A stretch of DNA of 12,911 bases from JAIQFL01 sp035295745 (GCA_035295745.1 DATGIL010000027.1:1-12911); one strand, 5' to 3'. Shown: positions 1-8,000, counted from the stretch's first letter. The notes: generated by a model not told the origin, from the letters alone. Numbers and translations are program-made.

Positions 1-1
1 A

Positions 2-163
2 GGGCCGAAAGTGGCGGCGATCCTGTCTGTGGTGGAGACCTGCCGGCGGCTCGACATTCGCGCTCGCGACTACCTCGGTGCTGTTCTGCCTGGCTTGGCT
101 GACGTGAGCATTCAGAAATTGGCCGGACTCACACCTGCGGCCTGGGCTGCGCGGACCAAATAG
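2..163 (+). CDS. IS66 family transposase, C-terminal fragment
   Basis: The last 53 codons of an IS66-type transposase, cut by the window start. The readable peptide runs from GPKVAAILSVVETCRRLDI through DYLGAVLPGL to LTPAAWAARTK and stops with TAG at 161-163. It matches the IS66 C-terminal domain pattern: an A-A-I-x-S-x-x-E-T-C-R-R-L helix, then a D-Y-L-x-x-V-L-P segment, then a final L-T-P-x-A-W-A. The DDE catalytic core lies upstream of the window. Together with the inverted repeat about 35 bases downstream, this defines the right end of the element. Whether the transposase is intact cannot be judged here. Confidence 0.75.
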   Translation, partial: GPKVAAILSVVETCRRLDIRARDYLGAVLPGLADVSIQKLAGLTPAAWAARTK

Positions 164-195
164 TCTGTCCTGACACCGCCACCAACCCTGCGGAT

Positions 196-209
196 GGCCG
201 GACGCTTAC
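196..209. repeat. IS66 terminal inverted repeat
   Basis: GGCCGGACGCTTAC is the complement of GTAAGCGTCCGGCC, which resembles the GTAAGCG start of many IS66-family elements. It lies at the expected short distance beyond the transposase stop. Confidence 0.6.
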
Positions 210-210
210 A

Positions 211-318
211 GTTCAGTGCGAAGCGCGAGTTCAATGCGAAGGGCGAGTTCCGTGCGAAGCGCGAGTTCCGTGCGAAGCGCGAGTTCAGTGCGAAGCGCGA
301 GTTCAATGCGAAGCGCGC
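211..318. repeat. 18-bp tandem repeat, six copies
   Basis: Six contiguous units at 211, 229, 247, 265, 283 and 301, with consensus GTTCNNTGCGAAGCGCGA. The two variable bases are AG, AA, CG, CG, AG, AA in order. Unit 2 has one G for C change, and unit 6 ends in C. The unit length is a multiple of three, so the array is open on both strands: S-R-F-A-(L/R)-N on the minus strand, and E-F-x-A-K-R on the plus strand. Neither reading has a convincing gene context. The array lies between the encapsulin operon and the IS66 end. It is most likely a non-coding minisatellite, although a repetitive peptide cannot be excluded. Confidence 0.9.
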
Positions 319-325
319 AAGTACC

Positions 326-379
326 TCAAAGCGAGCCGCGCGCGTCAGCAAGCGGTCTTTCGAGTTGATCTTTAACCAT
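326..379 (-). CDS. Short ORF (17 aa) downstream of encapsulin, possible truncated gene
   Basis: A small minus-strand ORF, MVKDQLERPLADARGSL, starts with ATG at 379 and ends with TGA at 326-328. It has a strong Shine-Dalgarno (GGAGG, complement of 384-388) four bases before the ATG. It begins 21 bases after the encapsulin stop, on the same strand, in the position of a third operon gene. Its end runs into a G+C-rich segment that leads directly into the 18-bp repeats. I do not recognise a family. It could be a gene start cut off by the repeat/IS66 rearrangement, a genuine micro-ORF, or chance. The good ribosome binding site is the only real evidence. Confidence 0.3.
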   Translation of the reverse strand: MVKDQLERPLADARGSL

Positions 380-400
380 CGATCCTCCGGGTGCCGTGTG

Positions 401-1210
401 TCATGCCGCAAGCCCGTTCTCGAGTGCGACGGCCGCTTCGGCGGTCTGCAGCAAAAACGTGAAAGTCTCCTGAAGATAAAGGCGAACGGTCGTGTCAGTG
501 TGACTCAGATAACCGATGGAGAGATCCTGGCCAAGATGAAGCTCAAAGTCTCCGCCTCGCATCGTCAGCACGAAAGCTCCCTCGATCGCGGGCGCCCAAA
601 CGATCTTATCTTCCACCAGGCGCTTCACGTGCTCCAGCACCGGATAGCCGTGGTCGCTCGTCTCGGCAAGAGCCGTGTAGGCTTTAGCGCCCAGCAGAAC
701 GGCATAGGGTCCGTTGACCCCAACCAGTCTCAGTTGACTCAGTCCCTGTGCGATCGCGTCCGGATATAGAAGCACGTCGGAAGGAAGAGGCATCTTTGGA
801 TTGCTGGTTCCCTGACGGATGCCGGTGATTCCCGCGTCGGCGTAGCCGTCAAAAACGGCTCCATCCTCGGCGAACGCGATCTGACGCGCCGCATCCTTGG
901 CGGGCTGCCAATCCGAATCGTGGGCGCCACGCTCGACATCGTCGATGGCGTCCCGCTTCAGTTCGAAGGGAACACGGAGTTCAACCAGGGCCTTCACTTC
1001 ACGTTGCCGGGCCAGGACTCCATCCTGCGTTGCCGGGATCGAGCGTAAGTGACCGGTGCCAACTGCGGATAAACCAGTGCCCGCCGGTCCCTTTACATCA
1101 ACTACCCTCCGAGCGGCAACGTACCGCTTGAACGTCCGGGCGACCTCGTCTTCGATCTGCGCCCATGCACCTTCCGAAATGGGGGCCAACTCACGATGGA
1201 GGTTATTCAC
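401..1210 (-). CDS. enc: Family 1 encapsulin shell protein (Linocin_M18/Cfp29 type)
   Basis: Shell protein of a bacterial nanocompartment, 269 residues, close in length to the family's usual 265 or so. Its start (MNNLHRELAPI) and internal blocks (ARTFKRYVAARRVVDVKGP, DDVERGAHDSDW, ETSDHGYPV, IVWAPAIEGAFVLTMRGGDF, TVRLYLQETFTFLL) closely follow Mycobacterium tuberculosis Cfp29. That protein has the HK97 phage-capsid fold, and small family 1 encapsulins of this type form 60-subunit (T=1) cages. The hydrophobic groove that binds cargo tails is formed by the N-terminal helix and P-domain. The start is GTG at 1208-1210, preceded by AAGGAGA inside the end of the upstream DyP gene; the two genes overlap by 8 bases. 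Peroxidase and shell are therefore co-transcribed and probably translationally coupled. No terminator is evident after the stop. Confidence 0.95.
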   Translation of the reverse strand: MNNLHRELAPISEGAWAQIEDEVARTFKRYVAARRVVDVKGPAGTGLSAVGTGHLRSIPATQDGVLARQREVKALVELRVPFELKRDAIDDVERGAHDSDWQPAKDAARQIAFAEDGAVFDGYADAGITGIRQGTSNPKMPLPSDVLLYPDAIAQGLSQLRLVGVNGPYAVLLGAKAYTALAETSDHGYPVLEHVKRLVEDKIVWAPAIEGAFVLTMRGGDFELHLGQDLSIGYLSHTDTTVRLYLQETFTFLLQTAEAAVALENGLAA

Positions 1211-2294
1211 GCAAAAAATCTCCTTTTAGCGAACCGATGCTCAGCGAGCCATCGTTCTTCGAGGCAGTGGATCCGGTCGAATCCGGAGAAACAGGCGCCG
1301 GGGCGGACGGCGCCGAAGCAGCGCGCTGTACCGCGACAGCATCCAGGAACGTCGCAGACGGCGCGAAGAAAAGGCTTCCGGTCAGGGCCTGACTGAAGTC
1401 GAGCAAACGGTCGTAGTTGCCGGGCGGCCTGCCCACGAACATGTTCTCGAGCATCTGCTCGGTGGTGCGCGGGGAGCGGCTGTAGCCGATGAAATAAGTG
1501 CCGAATTCCCCTTCTCCCGCACGTCCAAAGGGCATGTTATCGCGGAGGATCTTCTTTTCTTCGCCGTCCTCCACGATCGTGGTCAGGGCGCTGTGCGCCG
1601 ACGTTGGTTTCTCGGAATCGTCCAACTCCACGTTGGACAGCTTCTTCCGGCCAATGATCCGCTCCTGCATCTCGGTTGGCAGCTCATTCCAAGCCCCCAG
1701 ATTGTGAACGTATTTCTGCACAATCACGTAACTGCCGCTTAAGAACGCGGGATCCTCCATGCCGACGAGGACTGCATCGAGCGCTTCAGCGCCTTTGGGA
1801 TTCTCTGTGCCGTCCACGAATCCCAGCAGATCGCGATCGTCGAAATAGCGAAATCCATGTACTTCGTCTATGGGCGAAACGGCGGGGCCCAGCCGGTCCA
1901 TGATCAGCGTCGCGAGTTCGAAACACAGATCCATGCGCCGGGCGCGGATATGGAAGAGGAGATCTCCGGGCGAAGAAACCGCGTGTCGAACGCCGGACCG
2001 TATTTCGCGGAACGGATGGAGTTCCGCCGGACGCGGCGTTCCGAACAGTTGATCCCACGCCTCTGACCCGAACGCCATCACGCAAGTGAGACCGCCTTCG
2101 ACATCGCGAAAGTCCACGGTGCGTATCACTGCGGCGAAGTCGCCGCAAAATGCCCGAAGCACGTCGAGATGGTCGGGGCCCGAATTTATTTTGAGTACCA
2201 GAAAGATTGCGGCAGGAGATAATGGCGCAGCAACGGCTTGCGCTTCAACGCGGAAAGAACTGGAAGGGTTCGGGGCGCTCATTGCTGTTGACAT
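1203..2294 (-). CDS. dyp: DyP-type (dye-decolorising) heme peroxidase, encapsulin cargo
   Basis: Heme peroxidase using hydrogen peroxide, packaged in the neighbouring encapsulin. The frame is open from GTG at 2361-2363 (386 codons, used for numbering here). Alignment from memory with the M. tuberculosis homologue, which begins shortly before PLTPAAIF, favours ATG at 2294 (residue 24) or 2282 (residue 28). No start has a clear Shine-Dalgarno. Key elements: GFVDGTENP with the distal Asp at 184, the probable proximal heme ligand His 257 (SAHSAL), and the distal Arg at 274 (ILRDNMPFG), followed by FGTYFIGYSR. After the fold comes an Ala/Pro/Ser-rich linker (about 348-370) and then the cargo-loading peptide DGSLSIGSLKGDFL (371-384), nearly identical to known DyP docking tails. 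There is no signal peptide, so the enzyme is cytosolic. All expected heme-pocket residues are present. Confidence 0.95.
   Translation of the reverse strand: MSTAMSAPNPSSSFRVEAQAVAAPLSPAAIFLVLKINSGPDHLDVLRAFCGDFAAVIRTVDFRDVEGGLTCVMAFGSEAWDQLFGTPRPAELHPFREIRSGVRHAVSSPGDLLFHIRARRMDLCFELATLIMDRLGPAVSPIDEVHGFRYFDDRDLLGFVDGTENPKGAEALDAVLVGMEDPAFLSGSYVIVQKYVHNLGAWNELPTEMQERIIGRKKLSNVELDDSEKPTSAHSALTTIVEDGEEKKILRDNMPFGRAGEGEFGTYFIGYSRSPRTTEQMLENMFVGRPPGNYDRLLDFSQALTGSLFFAPSATFLDAVAVQRAASAPSAPAPVSPDSTGSTASKNDGSLSIGSLKGDFLRE
1219..1225 (-). promoter_or_regulatory. Encapsulin ribosome binding site within DyP cargo-peptide codons
   Basis: On the minus strand AAGGAGA lies 8 bases before the GTG start of encapsulin. 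The same bases form the end of the Leu-Lys-Gly-Asp codons of the DyP cargo peptide (SLKGD), so one sequence encodes the docking tag and recruits ribosomes to the shell gene. Confidence 0.7.
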
Positions 2295-2372
2295 GTCCGC
2301 GACATCGCTTAGATCGATCGTTCGTTGGCAGGCGCGTATATCAGGCGGTGACCGTGTTAGCACCGCTCCAAA

Positions 2373-2401
2373 ATTCTAGTATGCACCAGAAGTATCGCGA
2401 A
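2373..2401 (-). promoter_or_regulatory. Candidate sigma-70 promoter for dyp-enc
   Basis: On the minus strand TAGAAT (complement of 2373-2378) resembles a -10 box, with a weak -35-like TTCGCG (complement of 2396-2401) at 17-base spacing. Transcription would start near 2366, giving a leader of roughly 70 bases to ATG 2294 and almost none to GTG 2363. This supports the internal start. The match is modest, and no OxyR-like or other operator was recognised. Confidence 0.3.
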
Positions 2402-2894
2402 GGTAGCTGATCGGGCAGCGGATTCCGGAGGCGGAGACGGTCCACTGCCCACGACGAGCACGAGCGATAACGCAATTTGTGCAGCTGCCAGAACCTTTCG
2501 GATTCGTCCGGTTCTTCCGCCGGCCAGACTGGTGTGGCTTCTGAGGGGTCCAAAAGGATCGAACCGCAGAAGATGAAAGGGCCGGAACGAGCCCGGTGGC
2601 AGGGACTGTGGTCAGGGCGAGGAGGGCCGGCCGTCAACCTTAAGAGAAGATCCGACCGCCGAGACGCCGCCAAACGCCTGCTTCCACAGGCGGGTGCTGA
2701 TACCTTGCCGCGGAATCCTGGCTTCAGCCTGCCTTCGGTGCTGGTTCTCAAGTTCAACATCGCAAATCGTGGCGTAGTGGTGCAATCACCGGCACTACGG
2801 TCCCGTTACATAAAGTTTGCATTGTGTGACCTCGAACGCCGGCGTATGCTTGAGACCGGCGGCTTGAACTGCACTATGGGTACGTCGCTACCCG
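2402..2894. other. Divergent intergenic spacer, no supported gene
   Basis: About 490 bases between the dyp promoter region and the SPFH gene. Two overlapping open frames, one per strand, have Arg/Ser/Pro-rich translations with no domain resemblance and were not accepted. A 7-bp inverted repeat (CGTAGTG at 2773-2779, CACTACG at 2793-2799) could be an operator or hairpin. TTGTGT (2822-2827) and TATGCT (2845-2850), 17 bases apart, are a weak candidate promoter for the SPFH gene. A small hairpin GGGTA/TACCC (2878-2893) sits just before the first ATG of that gene. Confidence 0.4.
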
Positions 2895-3839
2895 ATGGCA
2901 GCCGACACTCTTGCGCTGTTCGGCTCGGATACGTTCTGGAACAGCGGCCTACTACCTAAATGGCACGTCTCTATGAAAACTCCTATCCGAGACGAAATGA
3001 ACACTCCATGGGCAAGCATCATCTTATGGTTGGTTGGAATCACCACCATTCTCTTCCTAATAGCGGCACTGTTCTGCCGGGTCACAGTTGAACCGGGACA
3101 CGAGCTTGTCTTCAATGCCAAGCCTGTCATCTTCATGTGGACGGGAGGAGTCAATTCCACTCCGCTACGTGAAGGATCGGGTTTCGCAGCGCCCACGACA
3201 TCGACAATCGACGTGAATATGCTTCCAACGACATACGATGAGGAGTTCAAGGACATTATGCCGAAGGACAACAACCCGGTCGACTATCATGCCGCCGTGC
3301 GCCTTCGCATTGTCGATTCTGTGGGCATGGTCAAGAATTTCGGAACCAACTGGTACAAGGACAACCTACAGCGCCCGTTCCAGACGATGAATCGCCAGGA
3401 ACTTCGCCAGTACTCGATGCCAGAACTCGCTCTACAGCAGGAAGTCGTTCTGAGCGTCGAGCAAACGCTGAAACGTCAACTCACCGATTATGTGAAGGGC
3501 ATCCATCGCAAAGACGGAACACCGGGCGGTCTGCCGGTCGAGGTCCAGGACGTGACGCTTGGTCGCATCTCGCCGCAACAGGAAATCGTGAACTCTTACA
3601 ATGAGACTGGTGTCCAGCAACAACGTGCCAAGACAGAGCATCAACGTGCGCTGGCCGAAGATGCACGCAAAGAGGCTGAGACCAAACGAGCACAGGCCGA
3701 CCGATCGTATCAGGATGCGATGGGCCTAACCGCAGGGCAGTACATTCAACTCATGCAGATCAAAATGTGCGCCGAGAAACAGGGCGGCTGCACTGTGATT
3801 CTGAACGGAGCCGGAACGCCTGTCGTCAGCGTCAAGTAG
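2895..3839 (+). CDS. SPFH/Band 7 domain membrane protein
   Basis: A single-pass membrane protein of the stomatin/prohibitin/HflC superfamily, 314 residues from ATG 2895. The transmembrane helix is about residues 38-62 (WASIILWLVGITTILFLIAA). A beta-rich SPFH region follows: VEPGHELVFNAKPVIF, then a T-S-T-I-D-V-N-M-L-P strand, then VDYHAAVRLRIVD. Next come the helical part (ELALQQEVVLSVEQTLKRQL, LGRISPQQEIVNSYNETGVQ) and a charged Ala/Glu/Lys-rich coiled coil (about 241-272). The C-terminus ends in GTPVVSVK. Such proteins oligomerise into membrane cages or scaffolds that organise proteases and other complexes; the specific role here is unknown. Starts at 2973 and 2997 would place the helix nearer the N-terminus. 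None has a strong ribosome binding site. No NfeD or FtsH partner gene lies alongside. Confidence 0.8.
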   Translation: MAADTLALFGSDTFWNSGLLPKWHVSMKTPIRDEMNTPWASIILWLVGITTILFLIAALFCRVTVEPGHELVFNAKPVIFMWTGGVNSTPLREGSGFAAPTTSTIDVNMLPTTYDEEFKDIMPKDNNPVDYHAAVRLRIVDSVGMVKNFGTNWYKDNLQRPFQTMNRQELRQYSMPELALQQEVVLSVEQTLKRQLTDYVKGIHRKDGTPGGLPVEVQDVTLGRISPQQEIVNSYNETGVQQQRAKTEHQRALAEDARKEAETKRAQADRSYQDAMGLTAGQYIQLMQIKMCAEKQGGCTVILNGAGTPVVSVK

Positions 3840-3956
3840 GACACTCGGAGAATATCAATACTGGCTGAGCTGACGGCACTCGGTCAGGAGCGTCGCATGG
3901 ACGATGCGCTCCTACCCGATATTCCTTTGCGACCTCCCCATAGAGACTTGCATCGA

Positions 3957-4448
3957 TCAAAAGCTGCTCCTGGAGACGGACCTCCTTTGCAAAGGCTGCA
4001 GACGAAAGGGAACTGCTGGTGCGTCTGGAGAAGGATGGCCTTGCAGAGTCGGGATCACCACGAAAAGGTGTTCGCATCCCGCCATGCTCGAAGGTTCCGC
4101 CTGACTGGCCAGCGACTCCAGTTCAGCCTCGACCGCCCCGATCTCGCTGTCTGTCTTGTTCCCGGCCCGCAGGATGTCGCGGTACCGGATCGGCATGGCG
4201 CTACCGTTCGGGTCCTGCCACTCCGGCGTTTTGAGCATTTCTGAAACCTCGTCGAGATTGCTGAGAACCCTGGAAACCACATCGCGTACCTCGACTTCGC
4301 ACTCGATGGCAAACTGCCCCAAGGGTCGCGGCAGGTTCGTCGAGCGAGGGGCGAACCGCTGGATGGCTGCTGGTACGAAAGCCTTCGAACCTACACATGC
4401 CGCTGGCAGCGGGTATAATTGGTCCGATACATCGGGCGGGGAATCGTG
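3957..4448 (-). pseudogene. Coding-like open frame, hypothetical protein remnant
   Basis: The minus-strand frame is open from 4448 (after a TGA) to a TGA at 3957. Between about 4375 and 4080 its codons look genuinely coding, with strong third-position G/C preference. It encodes the segments GQFAIECEVEVRDVVSRVL, SNLDEVSEMLKTPEWQDP, PIRYRDILRAGNKTDSEI and GAVEAELESLASQ. There is no ATG or GTG before that stretch; TTG 4322 is the first usable start. After about 4080 the translation becomes Pro/Arg/Ser-rich, which suggests a frameshift or end of homology. Its 5' side collides with the sigma-factor remnant on the other strand. I do not recognise the family. It is best seen as a truncated hypothetical gene, tail to tail with the SPFH gene. 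Confidence 0.35.
4392..4419 (+). promoter_or_regulatory. Candidate promoter of the sigma-factor remnant
   Basis: A perfect TATAAT at 4414-4419 with a poor -35-like TACACA (4392-4397) at 16 bases. It lies about 27 bases before the GTG start at 4446, consistent with a short leader. The -10 match is exact and the -35 is weak. Confidence 0.4.
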
Positions 4449-5067
4449 TCAGAATCGCAACGGAATGCAGTGACCAATACCGCCGAGTTGCTGTCCGCTG
4501 CAAAAGTCGGCGACCCTGCCGCCGAAACTGCGCTGTTTTCGTTGTTGTATAGTGATCTACGCCGCCTGGCGCATAGCCGATTAAAACGGCCGACACCTTG
4601 GACGCTGCTGGAGACGACCGCCCTCGCGCATGAAGCTTATCTTCGGTTGCACAAGTCTGGCAACGAGCGGGTCTGCGACTGCGAAGTGGAACTGCAACTC
4701 GGCAAATTCACCGAGTCCAATGCCCTTCTGGGCGAGGCGGACACGCATTATCGCCTCCACCGCGTGGACGTATGGCGAAGATACTACGTAGAGTGCCTGC
4801 TGGGCGAGAGCCTCAGCCGGGTCGGGAAGGGCGGCCGAAGGCGCGCCGCTTCTGGCGGCGGCGTATCTAAGCCTGCTGCAAAAGCAAGGCGCAGTGCGGC
4901 CGGAATCGCGCCCAATGCTGGAGGAAGTGGCGAGATGGGTGCGTAGCGCGTCCGGCGAAAAAAATAGCGCCGACGTCCGGTTTTGGTATTTTCCAACGTG
5001 TAAGAATATGGAGCGGTTATGTCTGGAACTCGCGCACGTTTCTTTTCCTGGCTGTTACTGGCTCTGA
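4446..5067 (+). pseudogene. ECF sigma factor N-terminus fused to kinase-type TPR C-terminus, frameshifted
   Basis: GTG 4446 has a GGGGA-type ribosome binding site. The first 70 or so residues are an ECF-type sigma factor region 2 start: TAELLSAAKVGDPAAETALF, SLLYSDLRRLAHSRLKR, then LLETTALAHEAYLRL. Homology stops abruptly near 4655. The frame continues into a different sequence (CEVELQLGKFTESNALLGEA, then VDVWRRYYVECLLGESLSR) that looks like the last tetratricopeptide repeats of the Ser/Thr kinases often encoded just after such sigma factors. One deletion removing the sigma C-terminus and kinase body would explain this. Near 4829-4831 one extra G shifts the frame. In the shifted frame the natural tail resumes (PLLAAAYLSLLQKQG, then LEEVARWVRSASGE) to a TGA at 5065-5067. 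The unshifted frame ends at 4946. It lacks region 4 and the kinase domain, so it is not functional as either. Confidence 0.65.
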
Positions 5068-8000
5068 CGCCGGCTGGACTTTGCGGACAAAGCACGATTC
5101 GTCGTCCGCTGGGCGTCTATGTAAAGATCGATGTCGAAACCGCGATTGCCGGGTATCCCGGTTCCGGCACTCCCACCACCGCGCAGTTACATTCGTACTT
5201 TCAGTCTTTATTGGCGAGTTTGCTGGGAAACCCGGCCATTTCCGGCGTCAACATCGGACAACGATGGGATAACATCCAGCCCACCTCTGCCGCAGCCTAC
5301 GACTGGAGCTACATCGACGACGCCTTCACCGCCGCTACTGCGGTCCGTAAGACCGTGCAACTGATCCTCACGCCGGGCTTCGATACGCCCGCCTGGCTGC
5401 TAAAGCAGATTCCGTCCTGTGACCCGCTGTTCAGCAGCGGGAGCGCCGCGGCCGATTGCGGCAAGGTGACCTTCTTGGGCTATCCCGAACAGGCGCGCGC
5501 CGATGGCAACGTGCTGCCACTGCCCTGGAACAGCATCTACCAGGCCGCCTGGGGCACGTTTCTGACGCAGCTCAATGCGCGTTACGGCTCGAATCCCGCT
5601 TTTGTGGCACTAGCCATCGCCGGGCCAGTGGGCGCGTCCGACGAGATGATCTTCCCCAACAACCAGAACACTACCGTTACGCAGCCATCAGGCCTCTCTG
5701 CCGACGACACGTGGGCAGCGCTAATCCAGCATTCCTTCCCCAATAACCCTGCGTATCAAAACAACGACCAGGCGTTCATCGACACCTGGGAGCAAGCCAT
5801 CGACCTGCATGAAAAGATCTTCAGCGGCATCACGCTGTTCATTGGCGCCGATGCCGGCAACGATTTTCCATTCTTCGGCAAGACCGCGACGCCGCACGCC
5901 GATAATACGCTATACGCGGTGGACTGCGCGGGCGTGGTCAAGCAGGAAATCATGTCGTGCGAGGCGAAAACGGAGGTTCTCTCGTACTTTGTCACCGTAT
6001 CCGGACCGAACGGCAAGGGCACGCAGACCGGCGGCATGACGGCGTCGGTGCCCAAGACGCCGGGCGATATCGGCGTTGCCGGCGTGAAGGTGCTAAGCGG
6101 CCTGAATCCGCCGCCGGCAGTAGCGTTCTCCGGCGGCGCGGAGTTCGATTTTCCGGTATCAAGCCAAAACCTGCAAGCGGAAGGATGTGCCGCTCCGAGT
6201 GGCAATTGTCCCGGACTGACGCCGGAGCAGGCGGCTTACAACGTGTTAACGGTTTTCTTCTATGGGACTCCGGCAGCCGCGTCGTATGGCGGCGTCACAG
6301 GAGCGGCGCCGATACAATACCTGGACATCTCGTATCAGGATCTTCAGTACGCGCAAGCGAACGCCTGTCCGCCGGTCCGGAGCACGGGTACCGGCAGCAT
6401 ATCGCTTCAGGACCTCTACAATCGGGCCAGCCACGATTTGTACGCCATGGCCAATCAGGTGAAGGCGCTGGCGCCGCCGACATGCTCCACCAGCACACCC
6501 GCTCCGACGATCACGCTGATTGCGAATGCCGAGGGCGAGAATCCGGTGATCGCCCCCAATACCTGGGTCGAAATCAAAGGCGCCAATCTTGCGCCGTCCA
6601 ACGACACCCGCACGTGGCAGACTTCCGATTTCATCAAAGGACAGATGCCGACGAATCTGGACGGCGTGAGCGTGACCGTCAACGGCAAAGCGGCCTACGT
6701 GTATTACATCAGCCCGTCGCAAATCAACATCCTCACTCCTCCGGACGCGCTGCCCGCTGCGCCTCAGGTAGTCGTGAACGACAACGGCGCATCGGTTAGC
6801 TCCTCGACGTCCGCCGCGGCGATCTCGCCGTCCTTCTTCGTTCTCGGCGATGGCCAGCACGCAATCGGCGTCCATACCGACGGGTCGCTGATTGGCCCGG
6901 CCAGTCTTTCTTCCCCCGGTTACCCATTCCGGCCCGCCCAACCGGGCGAGACGGTTCTGTTGTTCGCCAACGGGTTCGGCCCGACGAACCAGGCGATTGT
7001 CAGCGGCTCGTCCACACAATCGGGAACGCTCGCGCCGCTGCCATCGGTCACCATAGGCGGCGTGCCCGCCGCGGTCGGCTTCGCCGGGCTCATCTCGCCA
7101 GGCCTCTTTCAGTTCAATGTCACGATTCCCAACAATGCGCCTGGTGGAGATGAGCCCCTCGTCGCCACTTACGCAGGCGGAACGACTCAATCCGGCCTGC
7201 TTCTTATTCTCACCGGAACCGCACCGCCGACTTCGGTGGGCTTTTATGTCTCGCCTTCCGGCAACGACGCGTGGAGCGGAACGCTCGCCGCTTCTAACTC
7301 CGCCGGAACCGACGGGCCCTTTGCGACGTTCGAGCATGCGCGGGCCTCCGTCGCCGCACTCAACAAGACCGGGCTTACTCAGATTCACGTGCAGTTCCGC
7401 GGCGGGACCTATTACCTGCCTGCAACCGAGATGATGACCGCGGCTGATTCGGGCTCCGCCACGCTGACCATCAGCTACGAAAACTTTCCCGGTGAAAGCC
7501 CGGTCTTCAGCGGTGGCGTCCGCATCCAGAATTGGACCAACGTGGGCGGCAACACCTGGAAAGCTACACTTCCGGCGTCCACTCAATACTTCGAGAACCT
7601 CTTTTACAACGGCGCGCGCCGTCTGCGCCCGCGCCTCGGCGGCGCCCTGGGAACTTACTTTCGCTACGTCGGCCCCGTTTATCTCCAAGGCGCGGCGCCA
7701 CCCGCCAATCCGCCCGATCCCAATTGCAGTGAGTACTTCGCCGGCAGCGGCTGGGAATGCTTCGACCGCTTCCAGTACGCACCGGCGGACCCGATCAGCG
7801 CTTCCTGGAAGAACCTCGCGCCCGCCGCTGGAAATCACTGTAATCAGCCAGCCGGGAACGCTAACCTCTCCGGTGATATCGAACTCGTCAACTTCGAGCA
7901 GTACTCGGTTTCGAAATTGCGCCTGAGCTGCGTGGATACTTCTAACCACATTGTTTATCTCACGGGCGCTACCGCCACCGAGGTTGATCATCCTACCTCG

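Larger units (their letters stand above)
1..209 (+). mobile_element. IS66-family insertion sequence, 3' end
   Basis: The window opens inside an IS66-like element. A transposase C-terminus ends at 163, and a terminal inverted repeat reading GGCCGGACGCTTAC lies at 196-209. Its complement begins GTAAGCGTCCGG, the form typical of IS66-family ends. The 18-bp tandem repeats begin one base or so after the IR, so the element seems to have inserted in or beside the array. The other end and the usual 8-bp target duplication are outside the window. Confidence 0.75.

Noticed and set aside
211..318. CRISPR array
   Set aside because: The repeats are contiguous with no unique spacers.
112..411. 99-residue minus-strand frame with SRFALN repeats
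   Set aside because: It is open because of the 18-bp array and reads antisense into the IS66 transposase end; its start is inside the encapsulin stop region without a good ribosome binding site.
194..769. 191-residue plus-strand frame over the tandem repeats and the encapsulin 3' end
   Set aside because: Mostly antisense to the clearly identified encapsulin gene; repeats keep the frame open and no family resemblance is seen.
2555..2566. tRNA T-loop-like GGTTCGATCC on the minus strand
   Set aside because: Flanking bases do not pair into a T-stem, and no acceptor, D or anticodon arm could be drawn.
2341..2760. 139-residue minus-strand frame upstream of dyp
   Set aside because: Arg/Pro/Ser-rich translation with no domain; it overlaps the likely promoter region.
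2477..2959. 160-residue plus-strand frame before the SPFH gene
   Set aside because: Composition is not protein-like and it overlaps the SPFH gene start in another frame.
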